Shown: positions 10,601-21,249, numbered from the stretch's first letter. The stretch is DNA of 64,000 bases from Taudactylus pleione (GCA_031769625.1 JAUIMM010000637.1:729001-793000), one strand, 5' to 3'. Notes: a model not told the origin generated them from the sequence alone. Translations and numbers: made by a program.

Positions 10601-11806
10601 GCCGGCTGGCTTGACCGTTAAAGGGTGCTGTAACCCCCGAAAGTACACTCCAGTCCAACCAAAAAAAAAATTATTTTCTGTGTTTGTGAATTGTGTGCGC
10701 AGTAGCCGCACGTGCATCAACAAAGTAGTGCCAAGCGTGCGCCTGTGTCATAAGTAAAGGGCCGGCTGGCTTGACCGTTAAAGGGTGCTGTAACCCCTGA
10801 AAGTACACTCCAGTCCAAACCAAAAAAAAAATATTTTCTGTGTTTGTGAATTGTGTGCGCAGTAGCCGCACGTGCATCAACAAAGTAGTGCCAAGCGTGC
10901 GCCTGTGTCATAAGTAAAGGGCCGGCTGGCTTGACCGTTAAGGGTGCTGTAACCCCCGAAAGTACACTCCAGTCCAAACCAAAAAAAAAATTATTTTCTG
11001 TGTTTGTGAATTGTGTGCGCAGTAGCCGCACGTGCATCAACAAAGTAGTGCCAAGCGTGCGCCTGTGTCATAAGTAAAGGGCCGGCTGGCTTGACCGTTA
11101 AGGGTGCTGTAACCCCCGAAAGTACACTCCAGTCCAAACCAAAAAAAAAATTATTTTCTGTGTTTGTGAATTGTGTGCGCAGTAGCCGCACGTGCATCAA
11201 CAAAGTAGTGCCAAGCGTGCGCCTGTGTCATAAGTAAAGGGCCAGCTGGCTTGACCGTTAAGGGTGCTGTAACCCCCGAAAGTACACTCCAGTCCAAACC
11301 TAAAAAAAAATTATTTTCTGTGTTTGTGAATTGTGTGCGCAGTAGCCGCACGTGCATCAACAAAGTAGTGCCAAGCGTGCGCCTGTGTCATAAGTAAAGG
11401 GCCGGCTGGCTTGACCGTTAAAGGGTGCTGTAACCCCCGAAAGTACACTCCAGTCCAAACCAAAAAAAAATTATTTTCTGTGTTTGTGAATTGTGTGCGC
11501 AGTAGCCGCACGTGCATCAACAAAGTAGTGCCAAGCGTGCGCCTGTGTCATAAGTAAAGGGCCGGCTGGCTTGACCGTTAAAGGGTGCTGTAACCCCCAA
11601 AGTACACTCCAGTCCAAACCAAAAAAAAATTATTTTCTGTGTTTGTGAATTGTGTGCGCAGTAGCCGCACGTGCATCAACAAAGTAGTGCCAAGAGTGCG
11701 CCTGTGTCATAAGTAAAGGGCCGGCTGGCTTGACCGTTAAAGGGTGCTGTAACCCACAAAGTACACTCCAGTCCAAACCAAAAAAAAAATTATTTTCTGT
11801 GTTTAG
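7629..11806. repeat. Tandem array, 160-bp unit, about 26 copies, inside the hAT element
   Basis: ATTTTCTGTGTTTG recurs every 159-160 bp from about 7633 to 11791. Each unit carries GCACGTGC (an E-box palindrome; first copies 7670 and 7830), CCGTTA (a Myb-type site on the other strand) and an A-run of 7-10 bases followed by ATTATTTTC. Variants are few: TTAAGGG or TTAAAGGG, CCCCTGAA, AACCTAAAA, CCAAGAGTG. The AACCTAAAA variant recurs at about 8580, 9380, 9700, 10500 and 11300, mostly 800 bp apart, suggesting expansion by five-unit blocks. The array lies between promoter and transposase, so it is part of the leader or an intron. The 70-residue antisense frames it generates are repeat by-products. 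Confidence 0.95.
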
Positions 11807-11838
11807 CCGCACGTATATATCAAATCGATATAACATAA

Positions 11839-14800
11839 ATGGAGGACCAAACTTTCTCCGATAAAAATAAAATAGAGAAAGATCAAGAACCACTTCCTCC
11901 TAGTGCTGAAGCTGCTGCCACTAGTCATGACATAGACGATAACATGCCATCAACGTCGTCTGCCAAGGCCGATGCCCAATGTCATAGTAGAGGGCACATA
12001 CAATCCCAAATGGCAAAGTTCAGGAAAATGACCTTGAAAAAGACATTTAAATCAGCTGAAGAGAAACGTAAACTTGCCAATATGCCATTTACGACACGGA
12101 GTGGCAAGGAACGGCTAAGGTCGATCCCTAGTATGTTCATGACTAGTGGTTCAGCTTCACATGACGATGGAAGCACTCCTCCCACTAAAAAAATCAAAAG
12201 AGTTAAGCTGGCAAAAGCACAGCGAAGAACTGTGCTTTCTAAGAAGATATCACAAATCCCCAAGGAGAGTCCAAGTGTGGTGGTGTTTGCGATGCCTGAC
12301 CTTCCCAGCACTGGACGGGAAGAGGTGGCTCTTTCCACCATTTGCACGCCCCCTGCAAGTGCTGAAAGGAGCACCCACAGTCCACTTGCTGATATGCAAA
12401 TTGAAGATGTCACTGTTGAAGTACAACAGGATGAGGATACTGGTGTAGCTGGCGCTGAGGAGGAAGTTGGCGAGGAGGATTCTGATGGTGATGTGGTTTG
12501 TTTAAATCAGGCTCCGGGGGAGACAGTTGTTGTCCGTGGGATGAAAAAGCCCATCACGGTCATGCCTGGGCAGAAGACCAAACATTCCACCTCTTTGGTC
12601 TGGCAATATTTCTATCCAAATCCGGACAACAACTGTCTTGCCATATGTACCATATGTAAAGGTGAAATAAGTAGGGGTAGGGACGTCAACCACCTAGGAA
12701 CATCCTCCCTTATACGGCACCTGCAGCGCGTTCATAAAAAGTTACTGTCAAGTTCAGAAACTTTGGCTCAGACCGTAAGCAGTCCAGGGACACCTAAATC
12801 CCGTTGTCCTGTTGTATCCAAGCGCCTGCAAACCACACCGTCAACTCCCTCCTCGTCAATTTCCTCCTTAGTCAGGATCGGAAGTAGTCCTGCAGGCCAT
12901 ATCACTGGCATGACTGACTCTCCTATCCGGGATTCCTCCGGAGGATCCTGCATTGCTACGCCTACTGCTGCCGCTGCTGCTGTTGCTGCTGCTGCTGGGA
13001 GTCGTTCATCATCCCAGAGAGGAAGTAGGAACACCACTACTTTTACTAAACAATTGACCCTCCAACAGTCCTTAGCGAGGAGGATGAAGTACGACAGCAG
13101 TCATCCTGAAGCAAAACGTATAACTGAGGCCTTGACTGCTATGTTGGTGTTAGACGTGCGTCCGGTATCCGCCATTAGTGCAGTGGGATTTAGACAATTG
13201 ATGGAGGTAGTGTGTCCCCGGTTCCAAATCCCGTCTAGATTCCACTTCACTAGGCAGGCGATACCGAGACTGTACAGAAACGTCAGAAAAAGTGTCCTCA
13301 GTGTCCTGAAAAATGCCGTTGTACACAATGTCCACTTAACCACGGACATGTGGACAAGTGGAACAGGGCAGACTAAGGACTATATGACTGTGACAGCCCA
13401 CTGGGTAGATGTATCACCTTACGCAGCAACAGCAGCAGCGTCACCAGTAGCAGCATCTCAGAAACGCCAGCTCGTTACAAGGCAGGCTACGCTGTGTATC
13501 ACCGGTTTCAGTAAGAGGCACACCGCCGACAACCTCTTAGAGAAACTGAGGGAAATCATCGCCCAGTGGCTTACCCCACTTAGACTCTCCTGGGGATTTG
13601 TGATATCTGACAACGCCACCAATATTGTGCGGGCATTACATCTGGGCAAATTCCAGCACGTCCCATGTTTTGCTCACACAATAAACTTGGTGGTGCAGAA
13701 TTTTCTGAAAAGCGACAGGGGCGTGCAGGAGACGCTTTGGGTGGCCCGAAAAATTTCTGGCCACTTTCGCCATTCAGCGACTGCGTGCCGAAGACTGGAG
13801 CGCCAGCAAACACTCTTGAACCTGCCCCGCCATCACCTGAAGCAAGAGGTTGTGACGCGGTGGAACTCAACCCTCTATATGCTTCAGAGGATGGAGGAGC
13901 AGCAAAAGGCCATACAAGCCTATACATCCACCTATGACATAGGCAAAGGAGGGGGTATGCACCTGACTCAAGCGCAGTGGAGAATGATTTCCGTGTTGTG
14001 CAAGGTTCTTCAGCCCTTCGAACTTGCCACACGTGAAGTCAGTTCAGACACTGCCAGCTTGAGTCAGGTCATTCCCCTCATCAGGCTTTTGCAGAAGCAG
14101 CTGGAGAAAGTGAAGGAGGAGCTAAGACGGAGCGATTCCGCTCGGCATGTGGGACTTGTGGATGAAGCCCTTCATTCGCTTTGCCAGGATTCCAGGGTGG
14201 TCAATCTGTTGAAATCAGACCACTACATTTTGGCCACCGTGCTCGATCCTAGGTTTAAAGCCTATGTGGTGTCTCTCTTTCCGGCCGACACAAGCCTGCA
14301 GAGGTGCAAAGACCTGCTGGTGAACACACTGTCAGCTGAAGCGGAACGTGACACGTCAACGGCTCCTTCTTCATTTTCTCCCGCAACTGGGGCTGCCAGG
14401 AAAAAACTTAGGTATCCTAAGCAACCCGCTGGCGGTGATGCAGGGCAGGCAGGACCAAGTTTGGACATCTGGTCCGGACTGAAGGACCTGGCAACAATTT
14501 CTGACATGTCTACTGTCACTGCATATGATACTGTCACCATTGACAGAATGGTGGAGGATTACATCGGTGACAGCATCCAAGTAGGCATGTCAGACAGTCC
14601 ATACCTGTACTGGCAGGAAAAAGAGGCAATTTGGAGGCCCCTGTACAAACTGGCTCTATTTTACCTGAGTTGCCCCCCCTCCAGTGTGTACTCTGAAAGA
14701 GTGTTTAGTGCAGCCGGGAACCTTGTCAGCGAAAGGCGTAGGAGGTTGCTTCCACAGAATGTGGAGAAGATGATGTTCATCAAAATGAATTATCAGCTCT

Positions 14801-14955
14801 TCCAGGGAGACCAGCCTCCAGAAGGTACAGAGGGACCTGTGGTGGTGGATTCAAGTGGGGACGAGTTAATACTTTGTGAGGATGAGGATGTACACACTGA
14901 AGAGGGTGAGGAATCGGTGGATGAGGAGGATGAGGATGACATCTTGCCTCCGTAG
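11839..14955 (+). CDS. hAT transposase, BED zinc finger type, intact (1038 aa)
   Basis: A DNA transposase that would bind the element ends and carry out hAT cut-and-paste transposition in the nucleus. Residues 1-240 are low-complexity with a basic patch and an acidic run near 200-220. The BED finger spans about 250-300: an aromatic SLVWQYF start, C270-x2-C273, then H..H in IRHLQRVH. An Ala/Ser-rich linker near 375-400 precedes the RNase H-like core. The first catalytic aspartate is D503 in LTTDMWTS and the second D591 in VISDNATN, followed by CFAHTINLVVQ and RWNSTLYMLQR. The C-terminal hATC dimerisation region (about 940-990) contains SVYSERVFSAAGNLVS and the tail is very acidic. The start at 11839 is the first ATG after the array, and the second element copy shares it. 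There are no internal stops. The length fits the ZBED-like hAT class. Whether an upstream intron exists is unknown. Confidence 0.93.
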   Translation: MEDQTFSDKNKIEKDQEPLPPSAEAAATSHDIDDNMPSTSSAKADAQCHSRGHIQSQMAKFRKMTLKKTFKSAEEKRKLANMPFTTRSGKERLRSIPSMFMTSGSASHDDGSTPPTKKIKRVKLAKAQRRTVLSKKISQIPKESPSVVVFAMPDLPSTGREEVALSTICTPPASAERSTHSPLADMQIEDVTVEVQQDEDTGVAGAEEEVGEEDSDGDVVCLNQAPGETVVVRGMKKPITVMPGQKTKHSTSLVWQYFYPNPDNNCLAICTICKGEISRGRDVNHLGTSSLIRHLQRVHKKLLSSSETLAQTVSSPGTPKSRCPVVSKRLQTTPSTPSSSISSLVRIGSSPAGHITGMTDSPIRDSSGGSCIATPTAAAAAVAAAAGSRSSSQRGSRNTTTFTKQLTLQQSLARRMKYDSSHPEAKRITEALTAMLVLDVRPVSAISAVGFRQLMEVVCPRFQIPSRFHFTRQAIPRLYRNVRKSVLSVLKNAVVHNVHLTTDMWTSGTGQTKDYMTVTAHWVDVSPYAATAAASPVAASQKRQLVTRQATLCITGFSKRHTADNLLEKLREIIAQWLTPLRLSWGFVISDNATNIVRALHLGKFQHVPCFAHTINLVVQNFLKSDRGVQETLWVARKISGHFRHSATACRRLERQQTLLNLPRHHLKQEVVTRWNSTLYMLQRMEEQQKAIQAYTSTYDIGKGGGMHLTQAQWRMISVLCKVLQPFELATREVSSDTASLSQVIPLIRLLQKQLEKVKEELRRSDSARHVGLVDEALHSLCQDSRVVNLLKSDHYILATVLDPRFKAYVVSLFPADTSLQRCKDLLVNTLSAEAERDTSTAPSSFSPATGAARKKLRYPKQPAGGDAGQAGPSLDIWSGLKDLATISDMSTVTAYDTVTIDRMVEDYIGDSIQVGMSDSPYLYWQEKEAIWRPLYKLALFYLSCPPSSVYSERVFSAAGNLVSERRRRLLPQNVEKMMFIKMNYQLFQGDQPPEGTEGPVVVDSSGDELILCEDEDVHTEEGEESVDEEDEDDILPP

Positions 14956-15589
14956 AGCCAGTTTGTGCAGGGACACATTAATTGCCAGCTTGTTTTGTGG
15001 GGGCCCAAACGAACCAATCATTTCAGCCACAGTTGTGTGGCAGACCCTGGCGCTGAAATGATTGATTTGTTAAAGTGTGCATGTCCTGTTTATACAACAT
15101 AAGGGTGGGTGGGAGGGCCCAAGGACAATTCCATCTTGCACCTCTTTTTTTCTTTGCATTATGTACAGTTTGGGGCCTAGTTTTTCTAACTGCCATCCTG
15201 TCTGCCACTGCAGTGTCACTCCTAGATGGGTCACGTGTTTGTGCCGCCCACTCGTGTCGCTTAGCATAGTCATCCAGCTACCTCGGTGCAACCTTTTGGA
15301 CATAAAAACACTATTGTGAGGTGTGAGGTGTTCAGAATAGACTGGAAATGAGTGGAAATTAAGGTTATTGAGGTTAATAATAGCATAGGAGCAGTAAAAC
15401 CTACAAATTCTGTGATTTTAGCTGTTTTTATGCTTTTTTTCAAAAAAATACAGATCCAAAACACAAAACCCAGAACCCAAAACACGGAAGGGTGGTTTTG
15501 GCAAAACCAATCCAGATCCAAAACACGAAGAAAGATCCAGATCCAAAACCAAAACACAAAACACGAAAAGTGGCCGGTGCACACCCCTA
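14956..15589 (+). other. 3' non-coding segment and right end of the hAT element
   Basis: It contains no gene. From about 15410 it is an A-rich run of AAACACAAAACC-type motifs, ending GGCCGGTGCACACCCCTA, the counterpart of the left terminal sequence. A reverse-strand version is conserved at 50487-51100 in the second copy, which argues that this region carries subterminal transposase-binding sites rather than random sequence. Confidence 0.6.
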
Positions 15590-15886
15590 TCCATATATGA
15601 CCATATCTATGGGAGAAAACCTGTAGACAGAGCATTTGTATACATTATACTAAGCTGGAGGTGATAATATTTTGGTTTGTAACTTGTGTTACATGTATAA
15701 CGTGATCCGCATGTGTTCTAGGTATTTTATGTCTTCAGTCATGAATTCCATTATGGGGCGTTTTCAAAATGAGTCATGTGACCAAGTCATGTGTCATCTG
15801 ATACAGCAAATACTGTATAATTGTAGTGTGTTATGTAAATATAAGAGCTTATCAACTGCCCCTAATTTCCAGGTTTTAAAGATTTA

Positions 15887-16696
15887 GGGGCCTATTCATC
15901 AACACTAAAATAACATTTTTAAGGACATTTTCCTTAAATAAAGTTATTTTAGTATTCATGATGACACTTAGCACAGGAGATAACAGTGATATCTCCTTGC
16001 TAAGTCCCCCTGCGTTAATTTCAACACTCCCCATACATAAGTAGATTAGTATGGGGATATGGAAATTATGGTATTCATCAAATTCCGAAAATTATGTATT
16101 TTCGGAATTTGATGGAGGTACTATCCGCCACTGTGAGGTGGCGAATAGCAGGTGAAACTTACCTGCTTCCAGCTGGACAGGTCCTCCGCAGCTCCCTCCA
16201 GAGCTCTGGTCCCTCCTCTGTCTCCGGTGGTTGCTCGCACACCATTTTCTCCCAGCAGAACACAACAAAGTTTAGAAAAAAAAAAAGTATTTTTTTTCTT
16301 CTAATCTGTACTGTGGTGTGCTGGGAGACCACGTGTCAGACCAGCAGGATGGAGCCGGAGGCTGCTGCGCGGGCAGGTAAGTGCGGGATGGGGGGGAGGT
16401 GAGCGGAGGGGGGAGGGGGACACACAAACTTACCGCCGCTGTAGGTAGTGCTGCGCATGCGTTGGGTTTACGAATGTAACAGCGCATGCACAGCACTGTT
16501 TCCAGCTGCGGTACCTTAGAGTAGAGAGGGAAAAGTATCTATTTCCCGAAAAGCTGTCATTGCAAAAATGACAGCTTTTCGGAATAGATACTGATTGAGA
16601 GGAGGAATGATGAATTCTTCCGGTAATTAGGTAGAACTCCATGCCAGTTCTAAACCTAATTACCTCCATCGATTTAAGGTATGATGAATAGGCCCC
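15887..16696. mobile_element. PIF/Harbinger-type MITE, GGGGCCTATTCATCA ends
   Basis: GGGGCCTATTCATCA on the left is mirrored by TGATGAATAGGCCCC on the right, with TTA on both sides (15884-15886 and 16697-16699). 810 bp, non-coding. Internal inverted segments include GAAAAGCTGTCATT / AATGACAGCTTTTC around 16548-16580 and TTTCGGAATTTGATG near the left end. Confidence 0.85.
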
Positions 16697-17802
16697 TTAT
16701 TCTCTTTCGTTTAGCACTGACCAACTGCACCTAGCAATTTCTCCTTCATGGTAAATGCATCTCTTACCTTGTCATTTTAGGGCCTTGCACAATGCCGATA
16801 TTTATGCAGATTGAGTGATTGTTTTGCCATTGCGCTCGCACAGAGAATTAATTCGCAATGTGAGTGATAGGTAGTAAACGTTTGGGGGTGTTTATGGCAA
16901 ACGCAGGCGTGTCTGACCTTTTAAATTCTGTTTCATGGGCGTTCGTAAATTAGCTAATGTCGTGGTACCCCAGAACCTGGGAATATCACCCGTGTAAGAG
17001 TGCCCTAAGAAACATATATAGATATATAGGTGTAAAAAAGGGTACATAAGCAGATTCCAATGTATGGAAACATTGCCTGTTTGTTGTTTTTGCCATACTT
17101 ACCGTATTTCTCCTGTATGATATTTAGCACCCTGTATAAGCATTTATATATTGTTTAACCCAATATTATGGACAAAAATATGTTTATTCTCTGCATCAAG
17201 TAAGAGAACCAAGGGACTGGAGGGAGGTTATAAAAAGCCCACGTGCCAGACCAATGGTGAGTCAGCAGTAGATCACATGACTCAGTACCCGCTCCAGGTG
17301 CCTGAGTTGGGCTGTTATGATGGTTACAGGGGGTCCCAAGGGAGCCTGGAGATGGGGGATTTGTGCTGAGGCATTCCCTGTCCTCTGAAGCTAATTGGTG
17401 ACCTTCGGTGCTATACATATGACAATTGGCAGCTTTGGAGATGTGGCCCTGTGAGAGCCGCATCCCTGCTCTCCAGAGTTTGAGTGACAGCAGCCGGGGA
17501 AGGTGAAGTCGGCGCAGACCAAACATAACAGCGCCAGCCTCCCTTTGCACATCCCCCGAAGGTAGCAGGCAGATCTGCATCTCACACAAGACAGATAATG
17601 GGCCCCGGACTTCCCCTGTGGGTGGCACAGTGAGCAACGGGTCAGCTGACGGAACCAGACGGAGGGAGGACAGTGCTCCCTGCAAAGGCAGACACTGGCG
17701 ACAGGGCACCTGGAGCCAGCAAGAGAGGTCTGTAATAACTAAATTGCTCAACACAACCCTGCACTATAGTCCTACCGCCCCGCTGCAGTACTAAATGACT
17801 AA
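16697..17802. other. No confident gene; candidate promoter-like patch near 17230
   Basis: Around 17229-17300 there are, in order, TATAAAAAG, CACGTG, a splice-donor-like GGTGAGTCAG, and two AP-1 type sites (TGAGTCA, TGACTCA) around CACATG. The minus-strand frame over 17155-17754 is open but looks like chance: no recognisable domain and unusual Cys/Leu/Pro composition. I do not call a gene. Confidence 0.3.
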
Positions 17803-18401
17803 GGGCCTGATTCAGAGCCGTTCGCTATTTGCGGTCGTTCGTTCAAAAACAAGGGGTGGCTATTCAAATGATCAGTTCGCAAATTGCAGTCTGTTCACAC
17901 CTCTAAGTCTGAATGAGCGAACAAAACATACGCTCGTTTATTTGTTAAAAACGCCCCCTGGCCGCTCGCACCATACGTCATGTCCGCTATTTATTTGATT
18001 AATCGAGTACATCGAACAGCGTATGAACTGCTCGCTATTCTTATGGTTGGTTTTTGCTACCACAATCTTGCGAGCAGTTCTGAGTAAAAAAAAACCAACT
18101 GACGTGGTCAATGACGCTCCAGTTTTAATTATGCACACCCATAAAACGCCCGTTTTGACCTTTAAGCACGCCTGCGTTCTGATCTCCACTCCCCGTTTTC
18201 AAGCACCTTCCCTTGTTACCACCCACATACGCCTCCTCCTGTCACTCAAATTAGCAGTCATTCGCTATTTAGCGAACAAACGATTTTCGGCCGCACTGAC
18301 TGGTTCGCGCATGCGTACTACAATCCGTACGCATGCGCAGATGTGCGAACATCGGTCAGAACGAACGAGCGGCCGCTTACGAGCGGCTCTGAATCAGGCC
18401 C
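17803..18401 (+). mobile_element. PIF/Harbinger-type MITE, GGGCCTGATTCAGAGC family A (copy 1)
   Basis: GGGCCTGATTCAGAGCCG at the left is mirrored by CGGCTCTGAATCAGGCCC at the right. Flanks are TAA and TAG, one mismatch from a 3-bp duplication. 599 bp, GC- and CpG-rich, non-coding. The element at 61559-62157 is the same family in reverse orientation, also 599 bp, sharing internal wording such as AACGCCCCCTGGCCGCTCGC and TTGCGAGCAGTTC. Confidence 0.88.
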
Positions 18402-18553
18402 TAGGTTCACTCAGAAGCAGACACACTTCTTCATGTCAGCAATAGGGACAGCCAGCAGCCAGGATTCTCCTCAGCTCAGGGAAGACTGCGAATATATAAG
18501 CCCTCAGCCAGTAACCGAAGTTCTACTGTAGAGTCTTCTATAAGGAACGCATA

Positions 18554-19393
18554 GGGCCATATTCAATTTGAGGCGAAAAGTCTGATGACGTAATTTTCGC
18601 CTATTTCAATTATCTCCGTATTCAATTTCAAAGACTTTTCTCCGGTGTGAAAAGCCTTTGTTAAAAAACAGGGATAACTTTTCTCCATGTAATACATGGC
18701 GAAAAAAAGTGCAGAATTGAGGTTTAGGGGTGCCTGCTTAAAAAATAGCCTGCATCCCTGGGAGTGTCTCCTAAAAGTAATCTGTGTCAAAAAAAAATGT
18801 TTTAAACAAATCACGACACCCCAAAAAATTAACTTTAATTGAGGGTGAAAAAAAATAAATAGGGGACAAGCTTCTAAAATAGCGAAATTGATTCCAGAGG
18901 GGTTCCCATTTATGTGGCAGGTGTTTTCTTCATTGCGGGTGGTAGCGGCAGGTGCATTTTTGAAGAAATTGAAGAATCATTTTAGGGACTTAAAAATATG
19001 CTTGCACCCATTTTCATGTACCCCAAATTTGATGGGCATAGTTATTTTCCCCCCAAAAAAATTGCTAAATGCTATTCTTCATCTGTTCTTCATAGGCGCC
19101 TGTATGCACCTGCCGCAGCTATTTAAAAACCTGACTTCCCTTCAGCCGGCCAAATGGGGGGTACCCATAGTGATCCCCCATGTCAGGACATCTTTAGGGG
19201 GGTGCCAGGATGATTTCTCAAAAATTGACAGGACTTTTCGTCTGCTCTAGTTTCACCGGGTCCCATTTTCGCGTCCTTACAAATTCAATACGGGGACGCG
19301 CGCGATACTTTTCCGCCTGTAAAACAGGCGAAGGAGACGAAAAGTCCAGCAGACAGAAAGTCCAGACTTTTCACCTCAAATTGAATACGGACC
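18554..19393. mobile_element. PIF/Harbinger-type MITE, ATATTCAATTTGAGGCGAAA ends
   Basis: The left end GGGCCATATTCAATTTGAGG and the right end, read inward, GGTCCGTATTCAATTTGAGG differ at two positions. ATA flanks both sides (18551-18553 and 19394-19396). 840 bp, non-coding, with an A-rich interior and CAAAAAAAAA runs. Confidence 0.87.
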
Positions 19394-19396
19394 ATA

Positions 19397-20130
19397 GTAT
19401 CCTACAGGTATCCAGCAAGCTACTCCTATAAAGCAAAGTGATTATAGTATTTGTGAGCTGCAATTCCCACTGGAATGTTCCACACAGTTACAGTAGTAGG
19501 ACAATAAAAATATACAAAGGACAACACCTTTAATGTACACCATCTCTACAGAAAGCACTAGACTTTATTATTGGTAGAACGTTACATGCAGGCATTAGGA
19601 TTAGTTAGATAGTTAGAGAAAGGGAGTTCGAGGTTTTGCAGATCCAGGAATATTTTGTGAAGTTCATTTATACAATATTGTTGTAATATCTTTGTGGTTC
19701 TTACATTGTTGCACTAATCCATTCAAATCCCACAGATTTTCCAGTTTCCTGTGATTTCTGAGGAAAAGGGTACCCAACCCTTCCAGAGTTCCCGTTTAAT
19801 AAAACCTTCATTTTAGTTCAAGTGTGGTTTTCTAGTAGATGTGAAGAAAGAATATTGTAACTTGTGATTTGCTGATTTTGACCCATTGTGAAATGTTATC
19901 TGTTTAATAAATTGTGACCCTTAATTGAGACCACACTACTGTCAATCTGTGCCTGTAGTCCCACTTTACCGCTCGGTCAACAGAAAAGAAACTAAAGCAC
20001 TGGCTCAAATCAGGTAGGATTAGGTGACACCACACTGCACCAATACCATATACCTGTCGGGGTATCACAATGTGATCTCCTTGGCGGTATGAGAGCTCTG
20101 TGTGTGTCGGGGAGCCACAGTGTTTGAGAC
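19397..20130. other. No feature recognised
   Basis: AT-rich sequence without inverted ends, tandem repeats or recognisable coding blocks. Confidence 0.3.
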
Positions 20131-20346
20131 AGGTCAGACTTGACTTACAAGCTGCGTGACTGCCCGAACTGCATCGATGTTACCGATGTTTATGCTGTTG
20201 TACGTTGCCGGACGAATATGAGAAGGCAGCATTGGGCGCCCCTATGCTCGGGTAAGCTTTGGACGCATTAGCATATTTTCGCAGCTGTGTTCCGCGCGAA
20301 ATCGCAGCTGACATTGCATTGGCGTCCGTCTCTGAATCAGGCCATC
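20131..20346. mobile_element. Fragment of a CTGAATCAGGCC-ended MITE
   Basis: It ends CGTCTCTGAATCAGGCC, the outer end of the same broad MITE group, but the other end is missing. GATGTTACCGATGTTTA recurs at about 50366. GCATTAGCATATTTTC recurs just right of the second hAT copy at 53670 and, reversed, in the fragment at 62646. It is therefore one half of a family interrupted by the hAT element at 50487. Confidence 0.6.
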
Positions 20347-20559
20347 AGTCATCAAGCTTTAAAAGTTATCATTTATTGAAAAGGAAATACAAAAAATACC
20401 CCACAACTAACACATGCAACAGACATGTCATGATGGGGACTGTAGTGCGTTATCATTCGTTACCTGGGCGAATGCAGCCTACCCCTGGATAATACTTAAA
20501 CACTGTAAAAATGTGCTGTATAATACATATCTATGTTTCTGATGAAGTCTTTTGACTAA

Positions 20560-21122
20560 GGGGGCGATTTATTAATCATCACAAGTATCCCCCCATTAAC
20601 CATTTCTTATTGCTGCAATATGAAAATATTTTGGTTACCAATGTATCAAACTTCTCTTGTTCTCTTGGTGTCCCAATAAGAGCCTGTCTCCATAAGGTGT
20701 AAAAAGTAAAGTGATCACTTATGTGATTACTTTACTTTCAGTTTCTGGACCCTGATGCGCTATTGCACATGCACTGTCTGCTGACCACACATGTGCGAGC
20801 GGGGAGTGCTGGGGAGGGATGCGCTGGATCCCTCTCCCAATACTTTATGCGTAATAAAGATGGCGTTAGCTGCTGGGGCCAAGAGCTTGTATGCTTCGCA
20901 TTCTGGAACTTGGTAATCCAACAACTCCGCATCCCCCATAGTTACAGTACATATGGGAGCTGCTTTTCAGTCGGAAACGGAGGGACAGTGGCAGATAGTG
21001 GAGATATTTATCGTTATCCTTCCATGTTAAATGCTGGAGATATTTAATATTTGTAGGTACTCCCAGAAAACAGCTATTTTTCATGGGATATCCCATAAAT
21101 ACTCTTTAATAAATATCACCCT
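20560..21122. mobile_element. MITE with GGCGATTTATTAAT-like ends
   Basis: The left end GGGGGCGATTTATTAATC and the inward-read right end AGGGTGATATTTATTAAAG match imperfectly. TAA flanks both (20557-20559 and 21123-21125). 563 bp, non-coding, with a GTAAAGTGATCACTTATG inner palindrome around 20705. Confidence 0.65.
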
Positions 21123-21249
21123 TAAGGCAGAATTCAATTGTTTCTTGCTTTTTTGAAGACTACTTTAGGTTTATCTGGTAGGATGGTATTTAAAACCCCA
21201 TCCATTTTCAAGATTCAAAAAAGCAGGAAACTTAAAAAGTATACTTGCA

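Larger units (their letters stand above)
7118..15589 (+). mobile_element. Complete hAT transposon, 8.47 kb, probably autonomous
   Basis: Ends are TAGGGGTG...CACCCCTA, flanked by an exact 8-bp target duplication TCCATATA (7110-7117 and 15590-15597). Inside, in order: a subterminal palindromic GATTTCTGAAATC segment and GATCCGAGTC repeats; a TATA box at 7278; a transcribed leader; 26 tandem 160-bp units; an uninterrupted 1038-codon BED-finger transposase; and a 3' segment of about 630 bp rich in AAAACC/AAACAC motifs up to the right end. The intact ends, exact duplication and open transposase all indicate a recent insertion that could be active or mobilise relatives. A deleted copy lies at 50487-53667 on the other strand. 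Confidence 0.93.

Noticed and set aside
7629..11806. Repeated 70-residue minus-strand reading frames, one per 160-bp unit
   Set aside because: They arise because the repeat unit happens to be open in one frame. They share no codon constraint, lie antisense to the transposase, and vary only where the DNA repeat varies.
7629..11806. CRISPR-like array
   Set aside because: Units are contiguous with no unique spacers, and this is a vertebrate-type genome.
13580..14032. 150-codon minus-strand frame inside the transposase region
   Set aside because: It is the complement of a strongly conserved coding region of the transposase, i.e. a shadow frame.
17155..17754. 199-codon minus-strand reading frame as a host gene
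   Set aside because: Composition is odd, no recognisable domain, and the plus strand has competing open frames. Frames of this length occur by chance in GC-rich sequence.
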